Shown here: piece by piece, positions 1 through 7,574 of the stretch
How the letters are laid out: each line of letters starts with the position of its first letter
Numbering within the stretch: position 1 is the first letter of the stretch
Assembly (NCBI RefSeq): GCF_026126405.1
Contig: NZ_JAFMTQ010000001.1
Location: forward strand, 506,610-570,609
Origin: Aureitalea sp. L0-47
GTDB taxonomy: Bacteria; Bacteroidota; Bacteroidia; Flavobacteriales; Flavobacteriaceae
Length of the DNA: 64,000 nt
Direction: 5' to 3'
Translations under genes and position numbers: made by a program
The notes under the pieces: model-generated
Seen by the model: only the letters and a program-made list of their open reading frames with translations
Told to the model about the DNA's origin: nothing
Database searches by the model: none

Positions 1-349
1 TTCTACCATGAGATCGGGGATAGAGTATATGACCTATCTGGCGAAATGGTATTCCAGGAATTCGAAAACAGGTATCGGATTTTTTCAGATTGGCGGAGGC
101 ATAGCCGGAGATTTTCCAATATGTGTGGTCCCTATGCTTTACCAGGATATGGAACGAACCGACACCCCATTCTGGAGCTACTTTTGCCAGATATCAGATT
201 CTACTACCAGCTATGGAAGCTATTCCGGCGCTGTGCCAAACGAAAAGATCACCTGGGGGAAACTAGGTGTAGACACCCCTAAGTATATCATTGAGAGCGA
301 CGCGACCATCGTGGCACCCCTGATTTTCGCTTATTTGCTAAATATGTAA
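1..349 (+). CDS. Deoxyhypusine synthase-family protein, C-terminal part (5' end outside window)
   Basis: The reading frame is open from the window edge, so the ATG at 8 is internal. The visible 115 residues contain the typical end of the deoxyhypusine synthase fold: a glycine-rich NAD-site stretch (GGGIAGDFP), then SYGSYSGAVPNEKITWGKL. The lysine of WGK aligns with the catalytic lysine of eukaryotic deoxyhypusine synthase. Bacteria lack eIF5A, so bacterial members probably act on polyamines or related amines. In Bacteroidota they often sit beside arginine decarboxylase and agmatinase genes, which cannot be checked here because they would lie upstream. The next gene begins 5 bases after the stop, so the three genes up to 1429 look like one transcript. 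Family call firm, substrate unknown. Confidence 0.88.
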   Translation, partial: STMRSGIEYMTYLAKWYSRNSKTGIGFFQIGGGIAGDFPICVVPMLYQDMERTDTPFWSYFCQISDSTTSYGSYSGAVPNEKITWGKLGVDTPKYIIESDATIVAPLIFAYLLNM

Positions 350-354
350 TTACT

Positions 355-651
355 ATGAAACGAATTATAGTAGATTATACCAAACTCGACGATAGTATAC
401 TGTCCAAATTAGTTGAAAAGTACCCTTATGGGTATGGTCCTGAAGACTTCATAGTCTTCAGGAATGCTAAAAATGAGGTAATTGAGTGTGTGGAAGTTCG
501 AACCGAGGACACAATTTTTCTTGTTAAAGTGAGTAAACGCTTAGTGGCTGCAATGGAAGACTTCGAGGAGGATGAGTATTCGAAGGATGACGAACAAGAT
601 CCGCAAGAGGTGGAATACGATCAGGAGGAAGAAGAGTCTTCATATATTTAA
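355..651 (+). CDS. Small acidic conserved hypothetical protein
   Basis: 98 residues with no signal peptide or membrane segment. The first 70 residues look like a small mixed alpha/beta domain with regular hydrophobic spacing. The last 30 are almost entirely Asp/Glu, a disordered acidic tail (FEEDEYSKDDEQ, then EEEESSYI). It lies 5 bases after the deoxyhypusine synthase-like gene and its stop codon touches the start of the next gene (TAAAATG), so it is probably co-translated with both. I do not recognise a named domain. The tail suggests binding to a basic partner or metal, which is inference only. Confidence 0.75.
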   Translation: MKRIIVDYTKLDDSILSKLVEKYPYGYGPEDFIVFRNAKNEVIECVEVRTEDTIFLVKVSKRLVAAMEDFEEDEYSKDDEQDPQEVEYDQEEEESSYI

Positions 652-652
652 A

Positions 653-1429
653 ATGTACACTATTCAAACCATACAGGTTGCCCAGAGCATCAATATTCGT
701 TCGGTGCGGGAAATAATTGATGGAACGCTGTTATTTCAGGATAGTGATGAATTATACTATAGCCTGGGGGCACGAAGCTATCTATATATCTTCCAGTTTG
801 GAGTGGTGTGCTTCTTTAACCTGCCGGAAAAATCTGTACAGAAATACAAAAAAAAGATCCTTCAATTTTCGAAAGGTGAAGTTGAACCCAGATTGACCGA
901 TGATTTTTTAGTGAAGTTGGTTAGCGGAAAATCCATTGTGAGCACCACCGAAGTGATCCTGCCGGTTTTTGATGAAGAAATGATCCGTCTCGTAATGCTT
1001 CACACGGCTCAGAATGTTGCTTTGGAAAACTATACTTCAATGACGGAATCCTTACTGGAGGAAGCGGGAATTCATACTCATAATTTACAGAATAAAGGAG
1101 CCTTGAGGATTTCCAAGAAAAAACTCAAGATGCTGATCGGTAGAAACTTAACATTAAAAAATGCCATCTATGAGAACCTGTACATTTTCGATGTGCCTGA
1201 AATCGCAATTGAAAACCAACAACTAAATTCCTTAGACCAATCATTCAAACGTGAATTCGATCTCAAGAATCGCTATCGCCACGTAAATGATAGAATCAAT
1301 ATTATCAATGAAAATCTCCAATTGTTCAAGGATATTTGGGATCACAAGGAAAGTAGTACTTTAGAGTGGATCATTATTATCCTGATCTTCGTAGAGATCG
1401 TTGACTTATTTATTGGAAAATTGTTATAA
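653..1429 (+). CDS. RMD1/DUF155 family membrane-anchored protein
   Basis: 258 residues from the ATG at 653. A longer frame from 572 would overlap the preceding gene and lacks family features. The middle has the DUF155 signature: YSLGARSYLYIFQFGVVCFFNLPE, abbreviated here by its parts SLGARSYLYIF and GVVCFFNLPE. The C-terminal half has the LNSLDQSFKREFDLKNRYRH...INIINENLQLFKDIWDHKES coiled-coil segment followed by one membrane helix (about residues 233-255). Eukaryotic relatives (yeast RMD1, human RMND1) are membrane proteins, the latter linked to mitochondrial translation. The bacterial function is unknown. The single C-terminal helix predicts a tail-anchored cytoplasmic domain. Confidence 0.82.
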   Translation: MYTIQTIQVAQSINIRSVREIIDGTLLFQDSDELYYSLGARSYLYIFQFGVVCFFNLPEKSVQKYKKKILQFSKGEVEPRLTDDFLVKLVSGKSIVSTTEVILPVFDEEMIRLVMLHTAQNVALENYTSMTESLLEEAGIHTHNLQNKGALRISKKKLKMLIGRNLTLKNAIYENLYIFDVPEIAIENQQLNSLDQSFKREFDLKNRYRHVNDRINIINENLQLFKDIWDHKESSTLEWIIIILIFVEIVDLFIGKLL

Positions 1430-1455
1430 ACTTGAACAACTAAACTGTATGAATT

Positions 1456-1872
1456 ATGGATCGTAGTTTCCACATATCTCTGCCCTGCAGGCACATTGCC
1501 GCAACGCGAGATTTCTATGTCAATATTTTAGAGGCAAAAGTTGGCAGGAGTACACGGAATTGGGTAGATATTGATCTTTTTGGGAATCAACTCACCTTTG
1601 CCAAAGCTGGAAATTTCAAGTTCGACTATCCAAATTACAGTTTTGAGAAGACGGTTTTACCTTCTTTTCATTTCGGGATAATCCTGGAGAAGCCCGTATG
1701 GCGAAAGATTCAAAAAAAGATTCAGAACGACGGAACATTCCATATACCCGAAACGACTTTCCTGAGTAATAAGGTTGGAGAACACACTTCTTTTTTTATC
1801 AAGGATCCTAATGGATATGTAATAGAATTTAAATGCTTCAGTGAAGAGGAAGACACCTTTCATACATCATAG
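1456..1872 (+). CDS. VOC (glyoxalase/dioxygenase superfamily) protein
   Basis: 138 residues, a single VOC module of two beta-alpha-beta-beta-beta units. It starts with HISLPCRHIAATRDFYVNIL, the classic first strand and helix, followed by DIDLFGNQLTF. The second unit has FHFGIIL and ends in FFIKDPNGYVIEFKCF. His6, the His in FHFGI and the Glu in VIEFK are the expected metal ligands, so the site looks intact. Substrate is not predictable; relatives include glyoxalases, extradiol dioxygenases and fosfomycin-resistance proteins. The 3' end overlaps the convergent gene by 13 bases tail to tail. Confidence 0.85.
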   Translation: MDRSFHISLPCRHIAATRDFYVNILEAKVGRSTRNWVDIDLFGNQLTFAKAGNFKFDYPNYSFEKTVLPSFHFGIILEKPVWRKIQKKIQNDGTFHIPETTFLSNKVGEHTSFFIKDPNGYVIEFKCFSEEEDTFHTS

Positions 1873-3227
1873 TGCTGAACCTTGCTTTTAGGGAGTTGTA
1901 AAATTTCCCAAAGTGCAAATCCTATTACCACAATATATTCCAGTGCTACCATCCAAAGGTTTTCGGAGAAACCATTTTCTCCATAGGCAGAATAGCTAAG
2001 GAATATCATTCCACTCCATAGAATTGGGAACCGATATCTCGTGAACAAACACAGCAGTAGCGGCGTGGCAACATACCAGGGATGAACAGTGGTGGACAGC
2101 AGGAAGTACACTGATATTGCCATAAGCATGGCCGCTATGAGTTGATTCGTAGTTTTATTTTTTCTGAAAAAAGACAGGGCCAGTACTGCCAGCAGAACAA
2201 CGATAGGTATGAAAGGTCCAACGATCTTAATGGGGTCCCAGCCGTATAATTCGAAACCGATCCATCGAACCAGGTAAAAGACACTCGCATTGAATTCAAA
2301 ATCCCGAAACCACAGCGCGATGGTATTTGAAAAGTTTGAGATAAATTCCGAAGAAATAAAAGGCAGAAAACTTATTACTACGGTCCCGATCACCGTCCAA
2401 AAGAAGTATTTCAACTTCCAGAATCCCTTGCTGAAAATACCTTTGTCCACAAAATAATAGTAGAATAGAGGTAGGAAAAGTAGCGGTATCAACTTCGTTG
2501 AGATCGATATTCCAAAGAGCACTGCCGCCCAGAACCATCGGCCTTTGTGTAGCAAATAGAGCGACCAAAGCAGGAAGAACAGCATGACTCCCTCGAAGTG
2601 CAGGTTTCCTGTTAATTCGAGGATGATGAACGGATTGAGGAAGAACCAGAATATTTTGGAAATTGGCAGATGAAAAGCCTCCAGTAGTTTTTTTCCAAAG
2701 TATAGAATCCCAATATCCGCGAGGATGATCAGCAGTCGCAAAACAATAATCGACCCTAAAATACTCTTGCCTCCAAACAGGGCCGAGAGCGCAAAGAATA
2801 ACTGATTCACGGGAGGGTAATTGCTGAAATTACTGGCGTTGAGGTCAGTCATCCCTGCTTTTAATTCTGCAGCATTTTGAACTATAACTTCGGAGCTGGC
2901 CAGGTACATATCGGGAGTAAATAGGTAGGGATTAACTCCCTGGCTCACTAACTGTCCGTCCCAGATAAACCTATAGAAATCTTGCGAAAGATTTGGAATG
3001 GCGGGCAGAAAGAGCAGCCTTAATGCAACCCCGATCCCGGCCAGGAGCCAGAAATTCCAACCGTGCATCCTGATGATGGCGTAGGTAAGGAAAAACAGGC
3101 CAACGTAGAGGGAAATCAGCTTCCCGAAATCATGTCGTTCCAGTTCATATCCGAAAGCCCAGTACAGCAGCCCACAAACTAATGCGAAGACTATGGGTGC
3201 GAAATTGGTTTTCAGATAGGTGAACAT
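1860..3227 (-). CDS. GT-C-type polytopic glycosyltransferase (mannosyltransferase-like)
   Basis: 455 residues with about 11-12 membrane helices. The first long loop contains the acidic motif SQDFYRFIWDGQLVSQGVNPY, typical of GT-C transferases that use lipid-phosphate sugars (mannosyltransferases of the PIG-M/MptB/DUF2029 type). A second loop, NASNFSNYPPVNQLFF, is also common in this group. The donor is probably polyprenyl-phosphate-mannose or -glucose, and the DPM1-like gene at 9065-9760 could supply one. It follows the TolB-like lipoprotein gene by 3 bases on the same strand, so they are probably co-transcribed. Donor and acceptor are inferred only. Confidence 0.78.
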   Translation of the reverse strand: MFTYLKTNFAPIVFALVCGLLYWAFGYELERHDFGKLISLYVGLFFLTYAIIRMHGWNFWLLAGIGVALRLLFLPAIPNLSQDFYRFIWDGQLVSQGVNPYLFTPDMYLASSEVIVQNAAELKAGMTDLNASNFSNYPPVNQLFFALSALFGGKSILGSIIVLRLLIILADIGILYFGKKLLEAFHLPISKIFWFFLNPFIILELTGNLHFEGVMLFFLLWSLYLLHKGRWFWAAVLFGISISTKLIPLLFLPLFYYYFVDKGIFSKGFWKLKYFFWTVIGTVVISFLPFISSEFISNFSNTIALWFRDFEFNASVFYLVRWIGFELYGWDPIKIVGPFIPIVVLLAVLALSFFRKNKTTNQLIAAMLMAISVYFLLSTTVHPWYVATPLLLCLFTRYRFPILWSGMIFLSYSAYGENGFSENLWMVALEYIVVIGFALWEILQLPKSKVQHYDV

Positions 3228-3230
3228 GGT

Positions 3231-4364
3231 TTAATCCTGCCATTCGGCTATAAACAAATTTGTGTCTCTCGTTCCACCGTTATTCCGGTTGGATGAGAAC
3301 GCCAGGTATTTTCCGTCGTTAGAGAATACCGGGAAGGCATCGAAAGTCTCGCCATGTGTTACTCGTTCCAGGTTTTTCCCATCGACATCGATAAGGTATA
3401 AGTTGAAAGGGAATCCGCGTTCGGCCTCGAAATTACTTGAGAACAATATTTTTTCTCCACTTGGGTGGAAGAATGGACTCCAGTTGGCGTTGCCAAGGTT
3501 GGTAAGTTGTCGCAGATCACTACCATCGGCGTTGCAAATGTAGAGCTCCATTTCGGTAGGTTGCACCAGGCCCTGTGCTAAAAGCCCCTTGTATTCTTTG
3601 ATCTCCTCAGGAGTTTTAGGTCTTGAGGAACGGAAAATGAGTTTACTTCCATCCGGAGAAAAGAATGCTCCACCATCGTAGCCCAATTCATCAGTGATCT
3701 GTTTTACATCGCTCCCGTCAATATTCATGGTATACAACTCCAGGTCTCCGGAACGCATGGAGGTAAAGACGATCTTATCTCCTTTTGGCGACACTGTAGC
3801 TTCAGCATCATATCCTGGCTCATCTGTAAGTTGAGCGGTGATGTTTCCTTCGAGGTCGGCCACAAAGATGTCGAAGGAATCGTACACCGGCCATACATAT
3901 CTTCCATTCTTACGCAAGGGTACTTCAGGACATTCTTCATCTACCAAATGTGTGGAGGCATAAACGAAACTTTTGTTGTCGGGCAGGAAATAAGCGCAGG
4001 TGGTACGGCCCATTCCCGTGCTTATCATTGGAGGTTGCTGGTTTTCGAAGGTCTCACCTATATTCATAAGGAACATCTGGTCGCATCCCACTCCCCAATC
4101 TTTGTTGTTGGACTGGAAGACCATTTGTTTGTCGTCGAAACTCCAGTAGGCCTCAGCATTATCACCTCCAAAGGTGATCTGTCGTATCGATTTAAAGTGC
4201 TTTTCTTCGGGATAGATCAGGCTATCGACAGAGCCTTCCATGAATTCCTCAATGATGCTTTTGGGTTCCTCTGAAGTGGCAGGAGCAACCTCAGTTTCTT
4301 TTTCGGTGGAATTCTTACAGGAAATAAGCACAGAAAGTAACAAAAGTGACAGTATAAATCTCAT
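3231..4364 (-). CDS. TolB-like (PD40 repeat) lipoprotein
   Basis: 377 residues. A short hydrophobic leader ends in LLSVLISC, a good lipobox with Cys16, followed by a Thr/Glu/Pro-rich linker. At least four PD40/WD40-like blades follow, with the repeats SPKGDKIVFTSMRSGDLELY, SPDGSKLIFRSSRP, HPSGEKILFSSNFE and SNDGKYLAFSSNRN. This is the beta-propeller seen in TolB C-termini and in many Bacteroidota periplasmic lipoproteins; no TolB N-terminal domain is present. Likely a periplasmic or outer-membrane binding or scaffold protein. First gene of a two-gene minus-strand unit with the GT-C glycosyltransferase, divergent from the M28 peptidase across 31 bases. Confidence 0.82.
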   Translation of the reverse strand: MRFILSLLLLSVLISCKNSTEKETEVAPATSEEPKSIIEEFMEGSVDSLIYPEEKHFKSIRQITFGGDNAEAYWSFDDKQMVFQSNNKDWGVGCDQMFLMNIGETFENQQPPMISTGMGRTTCAYFLPDNKSFVYASTHLVDEECPEVPLRKNGRYVWPVYDSFDIFVADLEGNITAQLTDEPGYDAEATVSPKGDKIVFTSMRSGDLELYTMNIDGSDVKQITDELGYDGGAFFSPDGSKLIFRSSRPKTPEEIKEYKGLLAQGLVQPTEMELYICNADGSDLRQLTNLGNANWSPFFHPSGEKILFSSNFEAERGFPFNLYLIDVDGKNLERVTHGETFDAFPVFSNDGKYLAFSSNRNNGGTRDTNLFIAEWQD

Positions 4365-4372
4365 TTTTCAGT

Positions 4373-4390
4373 TATTTTTGTGCAAAAATA
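4373..4390. promoter_or_regulatory. Back-to-back -7 boxes of two divergent promoters
   Basis: The 31-base gap between the divergent genes holds TATTTTTG-TG-CAAAAATA. Each arm is a perfect Bacteroidota -7 box (TAnnTTTG), one facing right and one facing left, separated by 2 bases. Predicted starts would leave leaders of roughly 10-13 bases on both sides. I see no convincing TTG -33 element on either side. The same sequence is also an inverted repeat and could be an operator. Confidence 0.5.
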
Positions 4391-4395
4391 ATGAT

Positions 4396-5619
4396 ATGCG
4401 TTCAATTCTAGCTTTATTTCTAGTTCTTATTCTGTTTTCCTGTAAACAAGATACCAAAATGATGGTGACCATGGAGGAGGATGTGGCCTATTTAGCGGCC
4501 GACAGCCTCATGGGTAGAGCAACAGGAACATCTTACGAAATGCTTGCTGCTTCCTACCTTTCAGATCGTTTCAAGCACATGAAGCTGGAACCCAAAGGGG
4601 ACAACGGCTACATACAGGAATTCAGTTTTAAACCAAGTACTAATCCTCATGAGCAGGCCAAGACCACAGATAAAGGGGATAGCACCTTAACGGGGAGAAA
4701 TGTAATCGCTTACCAGGATAATAATGCTGCCACCACAGTTATCATAGGGGCACATTACGACCACCTGGGTATGGGTGGCCAGGGTTCGCTCTACCGCGAA
4801 GGAGAAGCAATCCACAATGGTGCCGATGATAATGCGAGCGGAGTGGCACTGATGATGCGCCTGGCAAGAGAACTCAAAGACAAGAATACCAACAACAATT
4901 ACCTGTTCATTGCATTTTCAGGAGAAGAAATAGGATTGTTAGGGTCGAATTATTTCGTAAAAAATCCAACCATCGACCTATCGAAGGTTAACTATATGAT
5001 CAATATGGATATGGTGGGAAGGTTGAATGAGGAGAAAACAGTAGCTGTTCACGGTGTTGGAACTTCACCTACCTGGAAACAAACTCTTTTTGCAAACAAC
5101 AACGGGGAATTGAACATTGCCGAACACGAGAGTGGTATTGGCCCAAGTGATCATACTTCTTTTTACATCATGGACATTCCCGTACTTCACTTTTTTACGG
5201 GGCAGCACGAAGATTATCACAAGCCTAGTGATGACGCCGATAAGCTGAACTATGCCGGGATGGAGACTATCTTCAACTATATCACGAAGATAATCACTGA
5301 CCTGGACGATAACGAGAAACTGGCTTTCAGAAAAACAAAGAACGAGAGTGAAAATGTACCTCGTTTCAAAGTGACCTTAGGTGTAGTTCCGGATTATCTA
5401 TATACCGGTGAAGGAATGCGAATCGACGGGCTTAGCGAAGACAGGCCAGCCATCAAGGCGGGAATTGAGAAAGGTGATATCGTGAAAAAGATGGGTGAGT
5501 TCGAAGTGAAGGACATGATGAGTTATATGGAGTGCCTGTCAAAATTCGAAGAAGGTCAGACCGTGAAAGTAGTTGTTGAACGGAACGGTGAGATGGTAGA
5601 GGTGGATGTGACTTTCTAG
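4396..5619 (+). CDS. M28 family metallopeptidase lipoprotein with C-terminal PDZ domain
   Basis: 407 residues from the ATG at 4396, which gives a clean lipoprotein leader (LVLILFSC, Cys16); an open frame further upstream only runs into the divergent gene. The M28 domain (about 25-310) has all zinc ligands visible: GAHYDHLG (His120), NGADDNASG (Asp144/145), FSGEEIGLLGS (Glu177/178), NMDMVGR (Asp205) and HEDYHKPSDD (His275). Residues about 320-407 form a PDZ-like domain (IDGLSEDRPAIKAGIEKGD). Likely a periplasmic aminopeptidase. Its stop codon shares the CTAG palindrome with the stop of the convergent LpxR-like gene. Confidence 0.93.
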   Translation: MRSILALFLVLILFSCKQDTKMMVTMEEDVAYLAADSLMGRATGTSYEMLAASYLSDRFKHMKLEPKGDNGYIQEFSFKPSTNPHEQAKTTDKGDSTLTGRNVIAYQDNNAATTVIIGAHYDHLGMGGQGSLYREGEAIHNGADDNASGVALMMRLARELKDKNTNNNYLFIAFSGEEIGLLGSNYFVKNPTIDLSKVNYMINMDMVGRLNEEKTVAVHGVGTSPTWKQTLFANNNGELNIAEHESGIGPSDHTSFYIMDIPVLHFFTGQHEDYHKPSDDADKLNYAGMETIFNYITKIITDLDDNEKLAFRKTKNESENVPRFKVTLGVVPDYLYTGEGMRIDGLSEDRPAIKAGIEKGDIVKKMGEFEVKDMMSYMECLSKFEEGQTVKVVVERNGEMVEVDVTF

Positions 5620-6560
5620 AAATTCCTGGCAATTGATATGGTGATCCAACCGTGCAGGAAGGTTTCCGGGGCACGGGGTGAGGCGTAGTTGTAGCCAATA
5701 TTGTATTCCATTCGTTTTTTTCTGAAGAAACCCTCCAGGCCATAAGTAAAAAAGTGTTCTACCGGGTCGACCGTGAAAATGGAGCTATCCTCGCGGAAAA
5801 ATCCTTCCAGCAGACCATCGTAGATCACGTAGCGATAGGCGAACTTCACAACAAAGAAGAACTCGGGTTGGATCTTTCCAATTTGGTGATAGGCCATAGT
5901 TTGCCTGAGATTCCTTCGCTTTCCGAAGTAAAAGTTTGTACCATTCTCCAGGAATATATCCTTGGTTCCCAATGCTACCTTCGGGCTCCAGGCAAAATGC
6001 ACTCCGAATTTATCGTCAATGAGTTGCCAGTCGCGAGTATAAGTGGCGTAAAGATTCATATGAACGGCATTCTCGATCTGCCCGATCCATTCCGGGTTGC
6101 CGGACTCATTACTTGAATGAAACCAACTTTGAAATCCTTCTGCACCTGAAATGGGCCCCGTAACTCCCATTTGAAAGTTAAAGTCCAGGATTCGCCGATC
6201 GTTGGTAAAGGTCAATGCATTGATAATTGAGCTGTAGCCTGCATAGGGCCTGTCGAATAAGCGAACGTTGGTTTCCGTGATGTTGGAGGGGGTGTAGTAT
6301 TCCTGGGATATACCCAGCAAGAGTTGCTTACGGTCTCTGTCCTCTTCCAGTTCATTCAGAAGTAAACGATAATTGATAAAGGACCCCGTCGTATAGTACC
6401 AGTCCGTGAACAACAGGAAATCGTTGTCGTGGTGCAGTTCGATCTGATTTTTGTAAAAGGGAATTTCTTCTTCCGAATCAGGTGTTTCCTGAGTGAAGCC
6501 TTCAGAAGAGAAAAAAAGGAATACCAGCAATGCGATGATTGCCCCCTTTGGTTGGTTCAT
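5616..6560 (-). CDS. LpxR-type lipid A deacylase family protein (DUF2219), copy 1
   Basis: 314 residues with a signal peptide ending near GFTQ. The family pattern is clear: HHDNDFLLFTDWYYTTGSF (His43-Asp47 region, matching the Asn/Asp active-site loop of LpxR), FDRPYAGYSS (103-111), and FQSWFHSS with His148 at the catalytic His position. The protein ends in Phe as outer-membrane barrels do. LpxR removes the 3'-acyloxyacyl group of lipid A at the outer membrane; whether this protein does so is not proven. It is followed upstream on the same strand by a diverged paralogue. Confidence 0.85.
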   Translation of the reverse strand: MNQPKGAIIALLVFLFFSSEGFTQETPDSEEEIPFYKNQIELHHDNDFLLFTDWYYTTGSFINYRLLLNELEEDRDRKQLLLGISQEYYTPSNITETNVRLFDRPYAGYSSIINALTFTNDRRILDFNFQMGVTGPISGAEGFQSWFHSSNESGNPEWIGQIENAVHMNLYATYTRDWQLIDDKFGVHFAWSPKVALGTKDIFLENGTNFYFGKRRNLRQTMAYHQIGKIQPEFFFVVKFAYRYVIYDGLLEGFFREDSSIFTVDPVEHFFTYGLEGFFRKKRMEYNIGYNYASPRAPETFLHGWITISIARNF

Positions 6561-6600
6561 ACGTCAAAAATAGAAAAAGAAATGAATTGTGTGCATACTC

Positions 6601-7497
6601 CTAAAAGCTACGTGCATATGATAGGATTAGATACTGGTGTGTTTGGGTCATTGAAGTCTCGTCTGAATGAAACCTGTAACTCACTATATAGTCGTTTTGT
6701 TTGAACCGGTGTTTAAAATCGAATCCCACCCGGTAATAGGATTCCAGTGGTTCCACAAGGTACACCGAATCATCATCAAAGGCATTTCCTTCCAGTAAGC
6801 CATTGTATCCTACCCAACGATACGCAAATCGAAAAGCGAAGAAGATTTCCCTTTCGGTGCTTCCTATCTGATCGTAAGCGATACTCGAATTCATGTCGCT
6901 ACGCCTCCCAAAATAAGCCACAACTTCAGGCTGAAGATATTGATCTCTGCTCCCGTAAGCCACTTCAGGTTGAACGGCGAGTCGAACGCCAAATGGATTG
7001 GGTGCCAGTTGCCATTCCCGGGCGTACCTGGCGTATAAATTCATATGGAATGTATCTGAAAGCTCTGCCACCCAGCTCTGTGGATCTGAAACAACCACGG
7101 CGTTGTGATACCAGCGCTGAAAGGCCCCTGCACCGGATGATCTACCTGCCAGCCCCAGTTCGAGTTCAATTTTCAGGAAATTCTCGGGGGTAGTCAGAGA
7201 CCATCCGCTGTTGAGACCTAGATAACCGGCATACGGCCGGTCCATTTCTTCTATGAGTTCAGTACTTGTGTCGTCCGGGGTAAATGCTTCCACACCCAAT
7301 CTAAAACTGAGCTGTTCGTATTCACTTCCAAAAACACCTTTGGAAAGACGATGTTTGTAAGTTAGGAATAGCCCAAAAGAATAGTAACGATCCGTCAAAA
7401 CGAAGAAGTCATTATCGTGGCGTATTCCAAGTTGATGTTTTACTGAATTGGTTGGTTCTTCCTGTGCAGTTAGCTTAGCAGGAAATAGAAGAACCAA
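6601..7497 (-). CDS. LpxR-type family protein (DUF2219), copy 2, start uncertain
   Basis: 298 residues if the TTG at 7497 is used. Same family as the next gene: RHDNDFFVLTDRYYSFG, MDRPYAGYLGL, AFQRWYHNA with the catalytic-type His, and a C-terminal ARSF. The frame stays open upstream and encodes TRKKTTLGLIGLTLLLVLLF, a much better signal peptide, but no ATG, GTG or TTG exists there and no ATG occurs in any frame between this gene and the upstream stop. A near-cognate start (CTG 7509, ATA or ATC further up) or an A8-tract sequence error at 7530-7537 would explain this. Tandem duplication with strong divergence. Confidence 0.78.
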   Translation of the reverse strand: MVLLFPAKLTAQEEPTNSVKHQLGIRHDNDFFVLTDRYYSFGLFLTYKHRLSKGVFGSEYEQLSFRLGVEAFTPDDTSTELIEEMDRPYAGYLGLNSGWSLTTPENFLKIELELGLAGRSSGAGAFQRWYHNAVVVSDPQSWVAELSDTFHMNLYARYAREWQLAPNPFGVRLAVQPEVAYGSRDQYLQPEVVAYFGRRSDMNSSIAYDQIGSTEREIFFAFRFAYRWVGYNGLLEGNAFDDDSVYLVEPLESYYRVGFDFKHRFKQNDYIVSYRFHSDETSMTQTHQYLILSYARSF

Positions 7498-7574
7498 TAG
7501 TAAAGTCAGACCTATTAGTCCGAGAGTCGTTTTTTTTCTAGTGAAAGACGGATTGTTATCGGAGGTGTCGATGG

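Noticed and set aside
3831-4274. 147-residue ORF opposite the TolB-like gene
   Set aside because: It is antisense to a well supported gene, has no recognisable domain and no promoter.
4240-4395. Longer N-terminus for the M28 peptidase
   Set aside because: It would overlap the divergent TolB-like gene by 125 bases and remove the lipoprotein leader that starts at 4396.
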